From positions 124,001 to 188,000 of the forward strand of contig NZ_CP114767.1 of NCBI RefSeq assembly GCF_027359925.1: a stretch of 64,000 nucleotides of DNA, read 5' to 3'. Within the stretch, counting starts at the first letter, position 1, and every line of letters begins with the position of its first letter. The position numbers were made by a program, and so were the translations under genes. The notes under the pieces were generated by a model, which had not been told where the DNA came from, did not search any database, and was given only the letters and a program-made list of their open reading frames with translations. Below, piece after piece: positions 17,404 to 24,894 of the stretch. The stretch comes from Hymenobacter canadensis (GTDB lineage Bacteria; Bacteroidota; Bacteroidia; Cytophagales; Hymenobacteraceae).

Positions 17404-17736
17404 TTAGTGTTGCAGTGGGCTGGCTACGTGGTTAGGAGGCGTGACCTGCCCACCATCAAACAGCTTGTTGCCGTCGTCTACCAGGTCGGTGGAGGAGTTG
17501 GCACTCACCAGCACCATCGTATCGGTGCTGCCGTTATTGGCCAAGTAGATCCGGATGCCTTTGCCTCCCTGCGCTATGAGCTCCGTGAAGACGCTGCTGG
17601 AGAAGTACACCGAGCGCAACTTGTCTGGATTGTCGTGCTGGTAGGTGCCGGTCCAGGTTTTTGCTTCGTCGAGGGTGATGCTCTGGCCGATGGTTGCCTC
17701 GTCGTCGTCGGAGTAGGAGCGGATTGTAGGGTTCAT
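17404..17736 (-). CDS. small soluble protein heading the seven-helix/kinase cassette
   Basis: The 110-residue product has no signal peptide or membrane helix. It shows a patterned domain (IGQSITLDEAKTWTGTYQHDN; SSSVFTELIAQGGKGIRIYLANNG; TMVLVSANSSTDLV) and a Pro-rich end (GGQVTPPNHVASPLQH). From memory a Bacteroidota family has the same order: an amphipathic start, a GIRIYY-like strand, then a VGVN-like strand and a proline tail, often beside seven-helix membrane proteins; it is uncharacterised. The start at 17736 is preferred over 17805 because a TATATTTG promoter box lies at 17807-17814, so the longer form would begin inside the promoter. It is the first gene of the operon. Confidence 0.65.
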   Translation of the reverse strand: MNPTIRSYSDDDEATIGQSITLDEAKTWTGTYQHDNPDKLRSVYFSSSVFTELIAQGGKGIRIYLANNGSTDTMVLVSANSSTDLVDDGNKLFDGGQVTPPNHVASPLQH

Positions 17737-17806
17737 GCGCAACAGGTAAACGGTGTGTAAAGCAGGAGGGCGGAATGGAACAAAAACAGTATGGATTTGA
17801 GCCATT

Positions 17807-17837
17807 CAAATATAGCTGAAACCCCATTGTATGCAAG
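17807..17837 (-). promoter_or_regulatory. Bacteroidota promoter (CTTG, 19 nt, TATATTTG) for the signalling cassette
   Basis: On the minus strand CTTG (17834-17837) is followed after 19 nt by a perfect TATATTTG (17807-17814). The predicted leader to the ATG at 17736 is about 65 nt. Confidence 0.6.
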
Positions 17838-17880
17838 CCGCTCATTTTTTCTTTACCGGTTACCGGCTACTGCACCGCCG

Positions 17881-18168
17881 CTAGAACAGCAGGCCGCCGC
17901 TGGTGTCGCGCGGGGTTTTGGGGGCGCGCTTGGTGGGTGGCGTAGGGGCGGGGGCTTCGGGCTCGGGCAGTTCTTCGTCCTGGTCGAGGTTCTCGAAAAC
18001 CCGGTCAATGGCGTCTTCGGCGGTGCGCAGCTTCTGCTTGCAGAGGCGGATGAGCGTGGCCGAGCGCTGCACGCGGGCCGTCAGCTCGTCCACATCCACA
18101 GTGTCGGTTTCGAGGGCCCGCAGAATGGTTTCCAGTTCGGCTATAGCGTCGCGGTAGGTGGTTTCCAT
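17881..18168 (-). CDS. xseB: exodeoxyribonuclease VII small subunit
   Basis: The 95-residue product has the short helical hairpin of XseB (TYRDAIAELETILRALETDTVDVDELTARVQRSATLIRLCKQKL), which binds the helical arm of XseA in exonuclease VII, a single-strand DNA nuclease. After about residue 68 comes an acidic, Pro/Ala-rich tail longer than in Escherichia coli XseB. It lies 83 nt downstream of xseA on the same strand, the usual order. A perfect inverted repeat sits in the gap and could attenuate expression of this subunit. Confidence 0.92.
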   Translation of the reverse strand: METTYRDAIAELETILRALETDTVDVDELTARVQRSATLIRLCKQKLRTAEDAIDRVFENLDQDEELPEPEAPAPTPPTKRAPKTPRDTSGGLLF

Positions 18169-18209
18169 TTAGGTGATTTTTTGTGATAGGGTTATGAGGT
18201 GATGCGGGC

Positions 18210-18253
18210 GATGGGGTGATGAAGTGATGACCTCATCACTTCATCACCCCATC
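18210..18253. repeat. GATGGGGTGATGAAGTGATGA inverted repeat
   Basis: Perfect 21-bp arms (18210-18230 and 18233-18253) with a 2-nt loop, built of GTGATGA-like units. The right arm overlaps the TGA stop codon of xseA (18252-18254). Confidence 0.75.
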
Positions 18254-19592
18254 ACTTCCTCGTCATTTCCAGCAGCCGGATTTCGGCGCGGTGGAGCAGG
18301 CGCTCAGCTGCCAGCTGCAGTTGGAAGCGCCGCGTGAGCAGCTGCTCGCGGCGGCGGCGGTGCAGGTAGCGGAAGCGCCGGGCCAGCAGCTGGCCCAGGC
18401 GGCGCAGGTGGCGGTGCTGGTCTTCGGCCGCGTGGTGGGCGGCCCGCTGCAAGGCCTGCCGCTGCTGGCTCAGCAGCACCTCCTGCTGCCGCAGGCGCTG
18501 CCGGGCCAGCGGCGCGGTAGCGCGCACGCGCTGGCGCAGGGCTGTGTGGTGGTCTTGCAGGCAGCCTTGCGCCGATTGGTGGGTGCGGCGGCCCAGGCGG
18601 TCGAGGTGGGCGGCGGCGGCATAGAGGCTCTGTTGGGCCAGCTCCTGCACCCGGGCGCCATAGCTCTCGAACACGGCATCGAGGCGGGCCAGCCTTTCGG
18701 AAAGGAAGGCGGCCACGGCAGTCGGCGTTTTCAGGGCCAGGTGTGCGGCCATGTCCACCACGGCCTCGTCCCGCTCGTGCCCGATGCCGGTGAGCACGGG
18801 CAGCGGAAACGCGCCAATGGCGGCCGCCAGCCCGTAGTCGTCGAAGGCCAGCAAATCGGTTTTGGAGCCGCCACCCCGAATGATAACCACCGCATCAAAC
18901 CGCTGGCGGTGGGGCCGGATGGCATCCAGCGCGGTCCGGATGCTGGCCGGCGCGTCGTCGCCCTGCATGGCGGCCGGAAACAGGGCCAGCGAAAACGCAT
19001 ATGCCGACTCCTCCAGCTGGCGCACGAAATCCTGGAAGCCCGCCGCCGTCGGCGACGAAATGATGGCCAGCCGCTGCGGGGCCAAAGCCAGCGGCAACGC
19101 CCGCTGCCGCTCCAGCAGGCCTTTTTCTTCGAGCTTACGAATGGTTTCGAGGCGCTGCCGGGCCAGCTCGCCCACAGTGTAGGTGGGGTCGAGGGCCAGC
19201 ACGTCGAGGCTCAGGCCGTACTGCTCATGAAACTTCACCTGCACCCGCAGCATAATTTTCAGGCCGGGGCGCAGCTCCTGACCGGTGTGCTCGGCGAAGG
19301 CCGGAGCCAGCTGCTGGTAGCGCTGGCTCCAGATGGTGGCGCGGGCCTGGGCCTTGAGCTGGGCGCCGCGGCCGGTCTGGTGCTGGTCGGTGAGAGTGAG
19401 GTAGCAGTGGGCGCCGGCAAAGCGCGGCAGTGTGAGGTCGGCAATTTCGGCCACCACCCAGTAGGAGTCGGCAAACCGCTCAGTCAGGGTCTGCTTCACG
19501 CGCAGCAGCAGCTCGGCCAGCGGCAAAGCCACGGGCGGCGCGGCAGGGGCGGGCAAACCCGGTTCGGAACGGCGGTTGTAGAGCGGTGGCAT
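18252..19592 (-). CDS. xseA: exodeoxyribonuclease VII large subunit
   Basis: The 446-residue product has an N-terminal OB fold (residues about 15-110: LLLRVKQTLTERFADSYWVVAEIADL, then HCYLTLTD), and the catalytic domain with ISSPTAAGFQDF, VVIIRGGGSKTDLLAFDDYGLAAAIGAFPLPVLTGIGHERDEAVVD and ALKTPTAVAAFL. A long Arg/Gln-rich coiled arm follows for XseB binding. The start at 19592 fits the OB fold; a TACCTTTA box (19599-19606) lies only 6 nt upstream, so the mRNA may be almost leaderless. The TGA stop falls in the adjoining inverted repeat. The product degrades single-stranded DNA in repair. Confidence 0.95.
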   Translation of the reverse strand: MPPLYNRRSEPGLPAPAAPPVALPLAELLLRVKQTLTERFADSYWVVAEIADLTLPRFAGAHCYLTLTDQHQTGRGAQLKAQARATIWSQRYQQLAPAFAEHTGQELRPGLKIMLRVQVKFHEQYGLSLDVLALDPTYTVGELARQRLETIRKLEEKGLLERQRALPLALAPQRLAIISSPTAAGFQDFVRQLEESAYAFSLALFPAAMQGDDAPASIRTALDAIRPHRQRFDAVVIIRGGGSKTDLLAFDDYGLAAAIGAFPLPVLTGIGHERDEAVVDMAAHLALKTPTAVAAFLSERLARLDAVFESYGARVQELAQQSLYAAAAHLDRLGRRTHQSAQGCLQDHHTALRQRVRATAPLARQRLRQQEVLLSQQRQALQRAAHHAAEDQHRHLRRLGQLLARRFRYLHRRRREQLLTRRFQLQLAAERLLHRAEIRLLEMTRK

Positions 19593-19650
19593 GGGCCGTA
19601 AAGGTAGGGCCTGCGCGCCGCCCATGCCAGCGCGGGCGCCAGCGCAAACG

Positions 19651-20271
19651 CTAGCGGCGGGCCAGCGGCTGGAACCGGTAGCCCACCTGCAGGCCCACGC
19701 CGCCCTCAATCCACACACCCTGCGTGCGGTTTGTCGAAGCGGACGGCCGCCGCCGTAGGTTCACGCCCAGATAGCTGTCGAGCGTCAGGCGGCGGCCCAA
19801 CGACGACTGCCGGCCCAGCAGGAACTGCACCTGCGCGGTGGTGCGGGAGAGGTTGTAGTTCAGGTTGGTGTAGCGGGAATGCTGCTCCCTGCTGTTGCGC
19901 AGGTAGGTGTGCAGGTTGGCGGCCGCAAACCAGCCGGCCAGCGGCCGGATCGTGTGGCGCCGGAAGTAGCGGCGCAGCTGCACGTTGGTGTTGTAGTATC
20001 GCTCCCGTGTCGTGTAGTTGTCCTCTATGATGCTGCCGTCGTAGTCGTAGAAGATGGTGCCGCTGCGCCGCGAGTAGCCCAGGTAGCCCACGCTGCCCAG
20101 CACCGACCACTGGCTTGACAGCTGCCGCTCGTAGGTCAGGGCAAAGAAACCGGGCCCGAAACCCTGTATGCCCAGCTTGATAATCTGCCGGGGTGGGGTG
20201 GCAGCAATGGTCGTGTCGGGCGCAGGCAGCAGGGCGGCGGCGCTCAGGGCCAGCACGTAGCAAGCAGGCAT
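19651..20271 (-). CDS. predicted outer-membrane beta-barrel protein (DUF3575-like)
   Basis: The 206-residue product has a signal peptide (PACYVLALSAAALLPAP) followed by alternating aromatic/polar strands (GIQGFGPGFFALTYERQLSSQWSVLGSVGYLGYSRRSG, then repeated amphipathic strands to GGVGLQVGYRFQPL). This is the pattern of a small 8-stranded barrel. The resemblance to DUF3575 is weak and by eye. The start at 20271 is chosen because the upstream frame lacks a signal sequence. The gene is 58 nt upstream of xseA on the same strand and might be co-transcribed. It diverges from the GT2 gene. Confidence 0.6.
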   Translation of the reverse strand: MPACYVLALSAAALLPAPDTTIAATPPRQIIKLGIQGFGPGFFALTYERQLSSQWSVLGSVGYLGYSRRSGTIFYDYDGSIIEDNYTTRERYYNTNVQLRRYFRRHTIRPLAGWFAAANLHTYLRNSREQHSRYTNLNYNLSRTTAQVQFLLGRQSSLGRRLTLDSYLGVNLRRRPSASTNRTQGVWIEGGVGLQVGYRFQPLARR

Positions 20272-20396
20272 ATGGATAGGAATTAACAGGTAGAAATATG
20301 GGGCTAAACCTACGCAAATTCCGGCAGCGGTCAAGTACTTGTATGGCGGGACACAAGGCCCGCAACTTCGGGCCGGATCTGCCAGTATGGGTTACG

Positions 20397-20404
20397 TATC
20401 TTTG
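20397..20404 (+). promoter_or_regulatory. putative -7 box TATCTTTG
   Basis: Perfect -7 consensus 30 nt before the GT2 start at 20435. It lies within the longer open frame starting at 20339, which argues for the internal ATG. Confidence 0.55.
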
Positions 20405-20434
20405 CTGCTGATTTTCTGGTCTGCTCTATTATCT

Positions 20435-21199
20435 ATGCCCCAACCGCTCGCCGCTGCCACGTATCTTTCCCAGCAAACCCTCACCGTGCTCGTGCCGGTG
20501 TACGACGAAGAAGAAAGCCTGCCGCAGTTTGTGGTAGAGATGGATAAATTTCTGGCCCAGACGCCGGTGCCCACCACCGTGCTGTTCGTAAACGATGGCT
20601 CCAAAGACGGCTCTTTGGCGCTGCTGCGCGACATTACGCGCCAGAACCCGGCCTACCACTTCATCAGCCTGAGCGAGAACCGGGGCCTGAGCACGGCCAT
20701 CAAAGCCGGCGTCGACCACTGCCGCACCACGCTGGTCGGCTACATCGACTCCGACATCCAGACCACGCCGCTGGATTTTCTGCAGTTCTTCGAGTTCCTG
20801 CCCGAATACGACATGGTGAACGGCATCCGGGCCAAGCGCCAGGATACGGTGGTGAAGAAACTGTCCTCGAAAATTGCCAACACCGTGCGCCGCACGCTCA
20901 TCAACGACGGCATCGAGGACACGGGCTGCCCGCTGAAAATCATGAAGATTGAGTATGCCCGGCGGCTGCCGCTGTTCCACGGCATGCACCGCTTTCTGGG
21001 GGCGCTGGTGCAGCTGCAGGGCGGCCGCGTGAAGCAGTTGCCAGTACGCCACTTCCCCCGCTTCGCCGGCACGGCCAAATACAATCTTTGGAACCGCGCC
21101 TGGAAGCCGCTGGTGGACACGTTCGGCTTCCGCTGGATCCGGAGCCGCTGGAAAAACTACGAAATAGGTGAGCAACACCGCCCCGAGGCGCATGCTTAG
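20435..21199 (+). CDS. family 2 glycosyltransferase (DPM1/ArnC-like)
   Basis: The 254-residue product is a GT-A fold enzyme: LTVLVPVYDEEESLPQFV at the N-terminus, VNDGSKDGS (about 52-60), metal-binding DSD in GYIDSDIQTTP (about 103-112), and DTGCPLKIMK. Such enzymes move a sugar from a nucleotide donor to a polyprenyl phosphate on the cytosolic face. No C-terminal membrane helices are present; the enzyme is soluble or peripheral. The stop overlaps the start of the LAB_N gene by 8 nt, and two ArnT-like genes lie close by. Together they suggest a polyprenyl-linked sugar route to lipid A or another envelope target. Confidence 0.85.
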   Translation: MPQPLAAATYLSQQTLTVLVPVYDEEESLPQFVVEMDKFLAQTPVPTTVLFVNDGSKDGSLALLRDITRQNPAYHFISLSENRGLSTAIKAGVDHCRTTLVGYIDSDIQTTPLDFLQFFEFLPEYDMVNGIRAKRQDTVVKKLSSKIANTVRRTLINDGIEDTGCPLKIMKIEYARRLPLFHGMHRFLGALVQLQGGRVKQLPVRHFPRFAGTAKYNLWNRAWKPLVDTFGFRWIRSRWKNYEIGEQHRPEAHA

Positions 21200-21830
21200 T
21201 GCCACGCAGGTAGCGCTGGGCATCGGGCTTACCTCGCAGCTGCTGTTCAGCAGCCGCATTGTGCTGCAATGGGTGCAGAGCGAACGGGCCAAGCGGGTGC
21301 TGGTGCCCACGCTGTTCTGGCAGATCAGCCTGATTTCATCGTTTCTGATGATTATCTACGGCATGCTGCGCCAGGACCCCGTGATTCTGGCGGCGCAGCT
21401 GGTCAGCTACGCCATCTACATCCGCAACCTGCAGCTGCTGGGCGAGTGGCGCAAGCTGAGCGCGCCGTTTCGGGTGGGCGCCTACGTGTTTCCGCTGGCC
21501 ATGCTGGCGTGGTTTGCGGTCGGCAACCAGCATTTTGGCCTGCAGGCCATGCTCAGCCACGGTATTCCGGCCGGGGTGCTGCTGCTGGGCGCAGTAGGGC
21601 AGGCCGTGTTTCTGCTCCGGTTCGTGTACCAGTGGCTGTACTCGGAGCGCAAAGGCGAGTCGATTCTACCACTGAGCTTCTGGGTGGTGAGCTTCGTGGG
21701 CTCGGTGATGATCCTGACCTACGCCATCCTGCGCCGCCCCGTCGATGTAGTCCTGATTGTGGGCAACATCTTCGGTACCGTGGTCTACGCCCGCAACATC
21801 GTGCTGCTGCGCCGGGAGCAGCAGGGATAG
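21192..21830 (+). CDS. protein with two lipid-A-disaccharide synthase N-terminal (LAB_N) domains
   Basis: The 212-residue product has six membrane helices arranged as two repeats. The first repeat is about residues 1-75 (GLTSQLLFSSRIVLQWVQSERAKRVLVPTLFWQISLISSFLMIIYGMLRQDPV). The second is about 125-205 (GAVGQAVFLLRFVYQWLYSERKGESILPLSFWVVSFVGSVMILTYAILRRPVD). Each matches the LAB_N fold, known as a small-drug-transporter-like module. Its place straight after a polyprenyl-phosphate glycosyltransferase suggests that it flips or presents the lipid-linked sugar, as ArnE/ArnF do (inference). ATG at 21192 overlaps the GT2 stop; a GTG at 21168 is an alternative start. Confidence 0.85.
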   Translation: MLSATQVALGIGLTSQLLFSSRIVLQWVQSERAKRVLVPTLFWQISLISSFLMIIYGMLRQDPVILAAQLVSYAIYIRNLQLLGEWRKLSAPFRVGAYVFPLAMLAWFAVGNQHFGLQAMLSHGIPAGVLLLGAVGQAVFLLRFVYQWLYSERKGESILPLSFWVVSFVGSVMILTYAILRRPVDVVLIVGNIFGTVVYARNIVLLRREQQG

Positions 21831-21836
21831 TTAGTT

Positions 21837-21999
21837 TATATAGTTGTTAGGTGTTGGTTGTCAGTTGTTAGTAGCAAACACATGTTACGTGCCTGCCGCC
21901 GTTACGTGGCTACACTGTAGTTATCTATTGCTTGTTGTAAGTTGAAAAACGGTACTGACAACTGACAACCAGCAACTGACAACCAGCAACTGATAACTT
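21837..21999. repeat. GTTGTCAGTTGTTAG-type low-complexity inverted repeat
   Basis: Units like GTTGGTTGTCAGTTGTTAG (about 21850-21872) face inverted units ACTGACAACCAGCAACTGA (about 21955-21996) between two convergent genes. The right arm touches the TAA stop of the ArnT-like gene (21998-22000). Confidence 0.6.
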
Positions 22000-23695
22000 A
22001 TTTCGGCTCCACGATGGTGACGTGCCAGAAGCCGCCCTTGCGGTTGCGGTCGAGGTAGAAGCTGTCGACGACGCGCAGGCGCATTTGGTCGCGCCATGCG
22101 GGGGGCAGTTGCCGGGCTATTTTCGAGCCGGTGAGCACGGCTATCGGGCGGGTTGGGCGCAGCAGCACCGAATCGGCGCTGCGGGGCCAGGAGGGGGCGG
22201 CGCGGCCGGCCCGCCACACTTCCTTCATGTGCAGCTCTTCCAGCGTGTACCAGGGCAGGCGGGCCAGCGCCGGGTTGCGCTGCAGGGCATCGGCGCGGCG
22301 CAGGCCCGGCTCGGCCTTGCGCTCCGACCACACTGCATGCGCCGGCAGGATCAGGGACACCAGCACCGCCATGGCCGTCAGCGCCACGCCCGTCACGAAG
22401 GCGGGCCGCACCACGTGGCGCAGTGCGCGGCCCAGCACTACGGCCAGCCCCCAGAACAACACTAGCGCGCAGCCGAACGGTGACGAGCTAATGCCAAAGC
22501 CCGGCAGGTTAGCCACGGCCATAGCCACCGGCACCAGTGCAAACAGCAGCGCCAGCAGGCCGGCCCAGATGCGGAGCAGCCGGGTTTCGGGCTGCAGCGT
22601 AGGTTGCTGGCGCAGGGCGGTTTCGAAGTGGCGCAGCAGCCCGGCCATCAGGATGGCCAGCGGCGGCATCAGGGGCAGCATATAGCGCTCCTTTTTCTCA
22701 GGCACGAGGCTCAGCAGCAGCAACGAGAGCAGCAGCCAGGCCAGCGCCGTAGTGTAGGGCACGTAGCGGCCGGCGCGGGGCCGCGCAAACCGCACGGCCA
22801 GCACTGCCACCGCCACCGGCGCCCAAATACCGGCAAACACCGCGAAGTTCCAGTAGTCCCAGAACGGGCGGGAGTGGCGCTCCACCCACGAGGTAGCCTC
22901 CAGCCGGGCCACGGCCAGCGCAGCCGGCGCCACCGTGTCCTGAATGGCGAGGTAGGCCGGCCAGGCCAGGCCCACCAGTAGCCCCAGCGCCGCCAGCAGC
23001 AGCAGGCCGCGCTGCCGGGCGGGCGTGAGCGAGCCGCGCTCCGGGTTCAGGCGCGGCACGCCGAAGGCCACCAGAAACGGCAGCAGCATGGCGTAGGGCG
23101 TTACGGGGCCTTTGCTGAGGATGGCGCCGCCCAGCAGTAGCCCGCTGAGCGCAAACCACCAGCCGCTGCCTTTGGCCGTATTCCAGGCCCGGGCCAGCGC
23201 CCAGAGCGTGCCCACCATCAGGCTGTTGGCGAAAATGTCCCAGTGGCCCTCGCGCCCGACCGTAATCATGAGCAGGCTGCTGGCCAGCACCAGCGCCCCT
23301 AGCCAGGCGGTGCGGCCCGGGGCCTCGGTTTCGCCGGGCAGCTGCCGGGTCAGCTCGCGGAGCAAGCCCCAGAAGAAAAACACGAGCAGCGTGGACATAA
23401 CGGCCGCTGGCAGCCGCAGCAGCGCGGGGTTGGCGGGCTGCTGCGTGAGCTTGATGACGCCAGCCACGGCCCAGGTGGGCAGTGGCGGCTTGGCCAGGCG
23501 CAGCGCGCCGTTCATCGTCGGGATGAGCCAGGAGCCACCGGCGGCCATTTCGCGGGCGGCCACGAAGTTGCGGGCTTCCATCAGGTTCACCTCGGCCTGG
23601 CCCAGGTGCACAAAAAAAGAAAAGGCGCACACCAGCGCCACCAAAGCCACGCGCAGCCGCGGGCTCTCGAAATCAGCAAACAAACCAGTGGGCAT
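21998..23695 (-). CDS. ArnT-like family 39 glycosyltransferase
   Basis: The 565-residue polytopic protein has the GT39/ArnT N-terminal signature: a first helix, then an acidic periplasmic loop with EVNLMEARNFVAAREMAAGGSWLIPTMNGALRLAKPPLPTWA, containing the Glu and the KPPLP motif. About 11-12 helices follow, and a C-terminal periplasmic segment. These enzymes transfer a sugar from a polyprenyl phosphate to lipid A or another acceptor on the periplasmic side. The gene starts 6 nt after the epimerase stop, so the two form an operon. It differs greatly in sequence from the second ArnT-like protein at 24895-26568, so the two probably have different sugars or targets. Confidence 0.88.
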   Translation of the reverse strand: MPTGLFADFESPRLRVALVALVCAFSFFVHLGQAEVNLMEARNFVAAREMAAGGSWLIPTMNGALRLAKPPLPTWAVAGVIKLTQQPANPALLRLPAAVMSTLLVFFFWGLLRELTRQLPGETEAPGRTAWLGALVLASSLLMITVGREGHWDIFANSLMVGTLWALARAWNTAKGSGWWFALSGLLLGGAILSKGPVTPYAMLLPFLVAFGVPRLNPERGSLTPARQRGLLLLAALGLLVGLAWPAYLAIQDTVAPAALAVARLEATSWVERHSRPFWDYWNFAVFAGIWAPVAVAVLAVRFARPRAGRYVPYTTALAWLLLSLLLLSLVPEKKERYMLPLMPPLAILMAGLLRHFETALRQQPTLQPETRLLRIWAGLLALLFALVPVAMAVANLPGFGISSSPFGCALVLFWGLAVVLGRALRHVVRPAFVTGVALTAMAVLVSLILPAHAVWSERKAEPGLRRADALQRNPALARLPWYTLEELHMKEVWRAGRAAPSWPRSADSVLLRPTRPIAVLTGSKIARQLPPAWRDQMRLRVVDSFYLDRNRKGGFWHVTIVEPK

Positions 23696-23701
23696 CAGGA
23701 A

Positions 23702-24739
23702 CTACGAACGGGGAGTGAGGGCAACCGGAGCCTGCCCGGCTGGCGCTAAGGTAGCCGGTTCAGCCGGGGCCACCTGCGTGTCAAGCCAGCCAACAAACTG
23801 GCGCAAGCCCTCGGCCAGGGTGGTGCGGGGCTGGTAGCCCAGCAGGCGCGCGGCCTTCTCGTTGTCGGCGTAGGTGATGTCGACGTCGCCGGCCTGAGCG
23901 GGCTGGAACTGCAGCACCGGCGCCACGCCCACGGCCAGCCCGATGGCGGCCACCAGCTCCAGCAGCGGCACGGGCTGGCTGTTGCCCAGGTTCACGGTTT
24001 CGTAGGCGCCGGGGTGGGCCAGCAGGTACTCCAGGCCGCGCACGATGCCGTCCACGGTGTCGGCCACGAAGGTGTAGTCGCGGGCCATACTGCCGTCGCC
24101 GTACACCGGAATGGGCTGGCCGGCCCGCAGCAGGCGCGCAAACTTATGGATGGCCAGATCGGGGCGCTGGCGCGGGCCATACACCGTGAAAAAGCGCGCA
24201 TTCAGCACGCTCAGCTGATACAGATGATGATAGGTGAAGGTGAGGGCCTCGCCGGCCAGCTTGCTGGCGGCGTAGGGCGAGATGCTGCGCGCCAGTAGCG
24301 ACTCGTCCTCCCGGAACGGCGTGCGGGGCGTGTTGCCATACACCGACGACGACGACGCAAACACCAGCGTCTTGACCTCCTGCTGCCGCATCCATTCCAG
24401 CAGGTGGGTGGTGCCCAGCACGTTGTTTTCCATGTAGGCGGCCGGCTCGCGCAGCGAGGGGCCTACCCCGGCCTTAGCCGCTAAGTGAACCACGGCTTCG
24501 TACGTAAACCCGGCCGGCAGTGCTGCCTGCAGCGCCGCCGCGCCCTGCCGCAAATCGGCCTGGCAGAAGCGAAAGTGCGGGTGCTGCCGCAGCGCCGCCA
24601 GATTACCTTCTTTAATCGACTGACTGTAAAATGGGTCGAAATTATCGACCCCCACGACGCGGTGACCATCGGCCAGGAGCCGCTCACAAAGGTGTGAGCC
24701 AATAAAGCCAGCCGAGCCGGTCACCAGTACTGTACGCAT
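23702..24739 (-). CDS. NAD-dependent sugar epimerase (UDP-glucuronate 4-epimerase-like)
   Basis: The 345-residue extended-SDR enzyme has NAD-binding GSAGFIGSH (residues about 8-16), a Ser-rich active-site strand (FASSSSVYGN) and catalytic YxxxK in SPYAASK. RFFTVYGPRQRPD is typical of UDP-GlcUA/UDP-GalA epimerases, and ARDYTFVADTVDGI follows. It should supply a nucleotide sugar to the transferases around it. ATG at 24739 precedes the nucleotide-binding strand directly; the upstream extension has no homology. The C-terminus has an Ala/Pro-rich tail of about 25 residues not usual for the family. Confidence 0.88.
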   Translation of the reverse strand: MRTVLVTGSAGFIGSHLCERLLADGHRVVGVDNFDPFYSQSIKEGNLAALRQHPHFRFCQADLRQGAAALQAALPAGFTYEAVVHLAAKAGVGPSLREPAAYMENNVLGTTHLLEWMRQQEVKTLVFASSSSVYGNTPRTPFREDESLLARSISPYAASKLAGEALTFTYHHLYQLSVLNARFFTVYGPRQRPDLAIHKFARLLRAGQPIPVYGDGSMARDYTFVADTVDGIVRGLEYLLAHPGAYETVNLGNSQPVPLLELVAAIGLAVGVAPVLQFQPAQAGDVDITYADNEKAARLLGYQPRTTLAEGLRQFVGWLDTQVAPAEPATLAPAGQAPVALTPRS

Positions 24740-24894
24740 GCAGCAGCGATAGAATGAATGTGCCAAAGATCGGGAAGTTCGGCAACTAACGGATAGAACG
24801 CACGCCATTGCGGGTAGATGCTATTTCCGTAGCTGGCCGGTGCCTCGGCTAGGAATAGACGCAATGTCACGTTCTTTGTTTTAATTTTATTTTA

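Noticed and set aside
17737..17805. Longer start (ATG 17805) for the small soluble protein
   Set aside because: The promoter box at 17807-17814 leaves no room for this ATG in the transcript.
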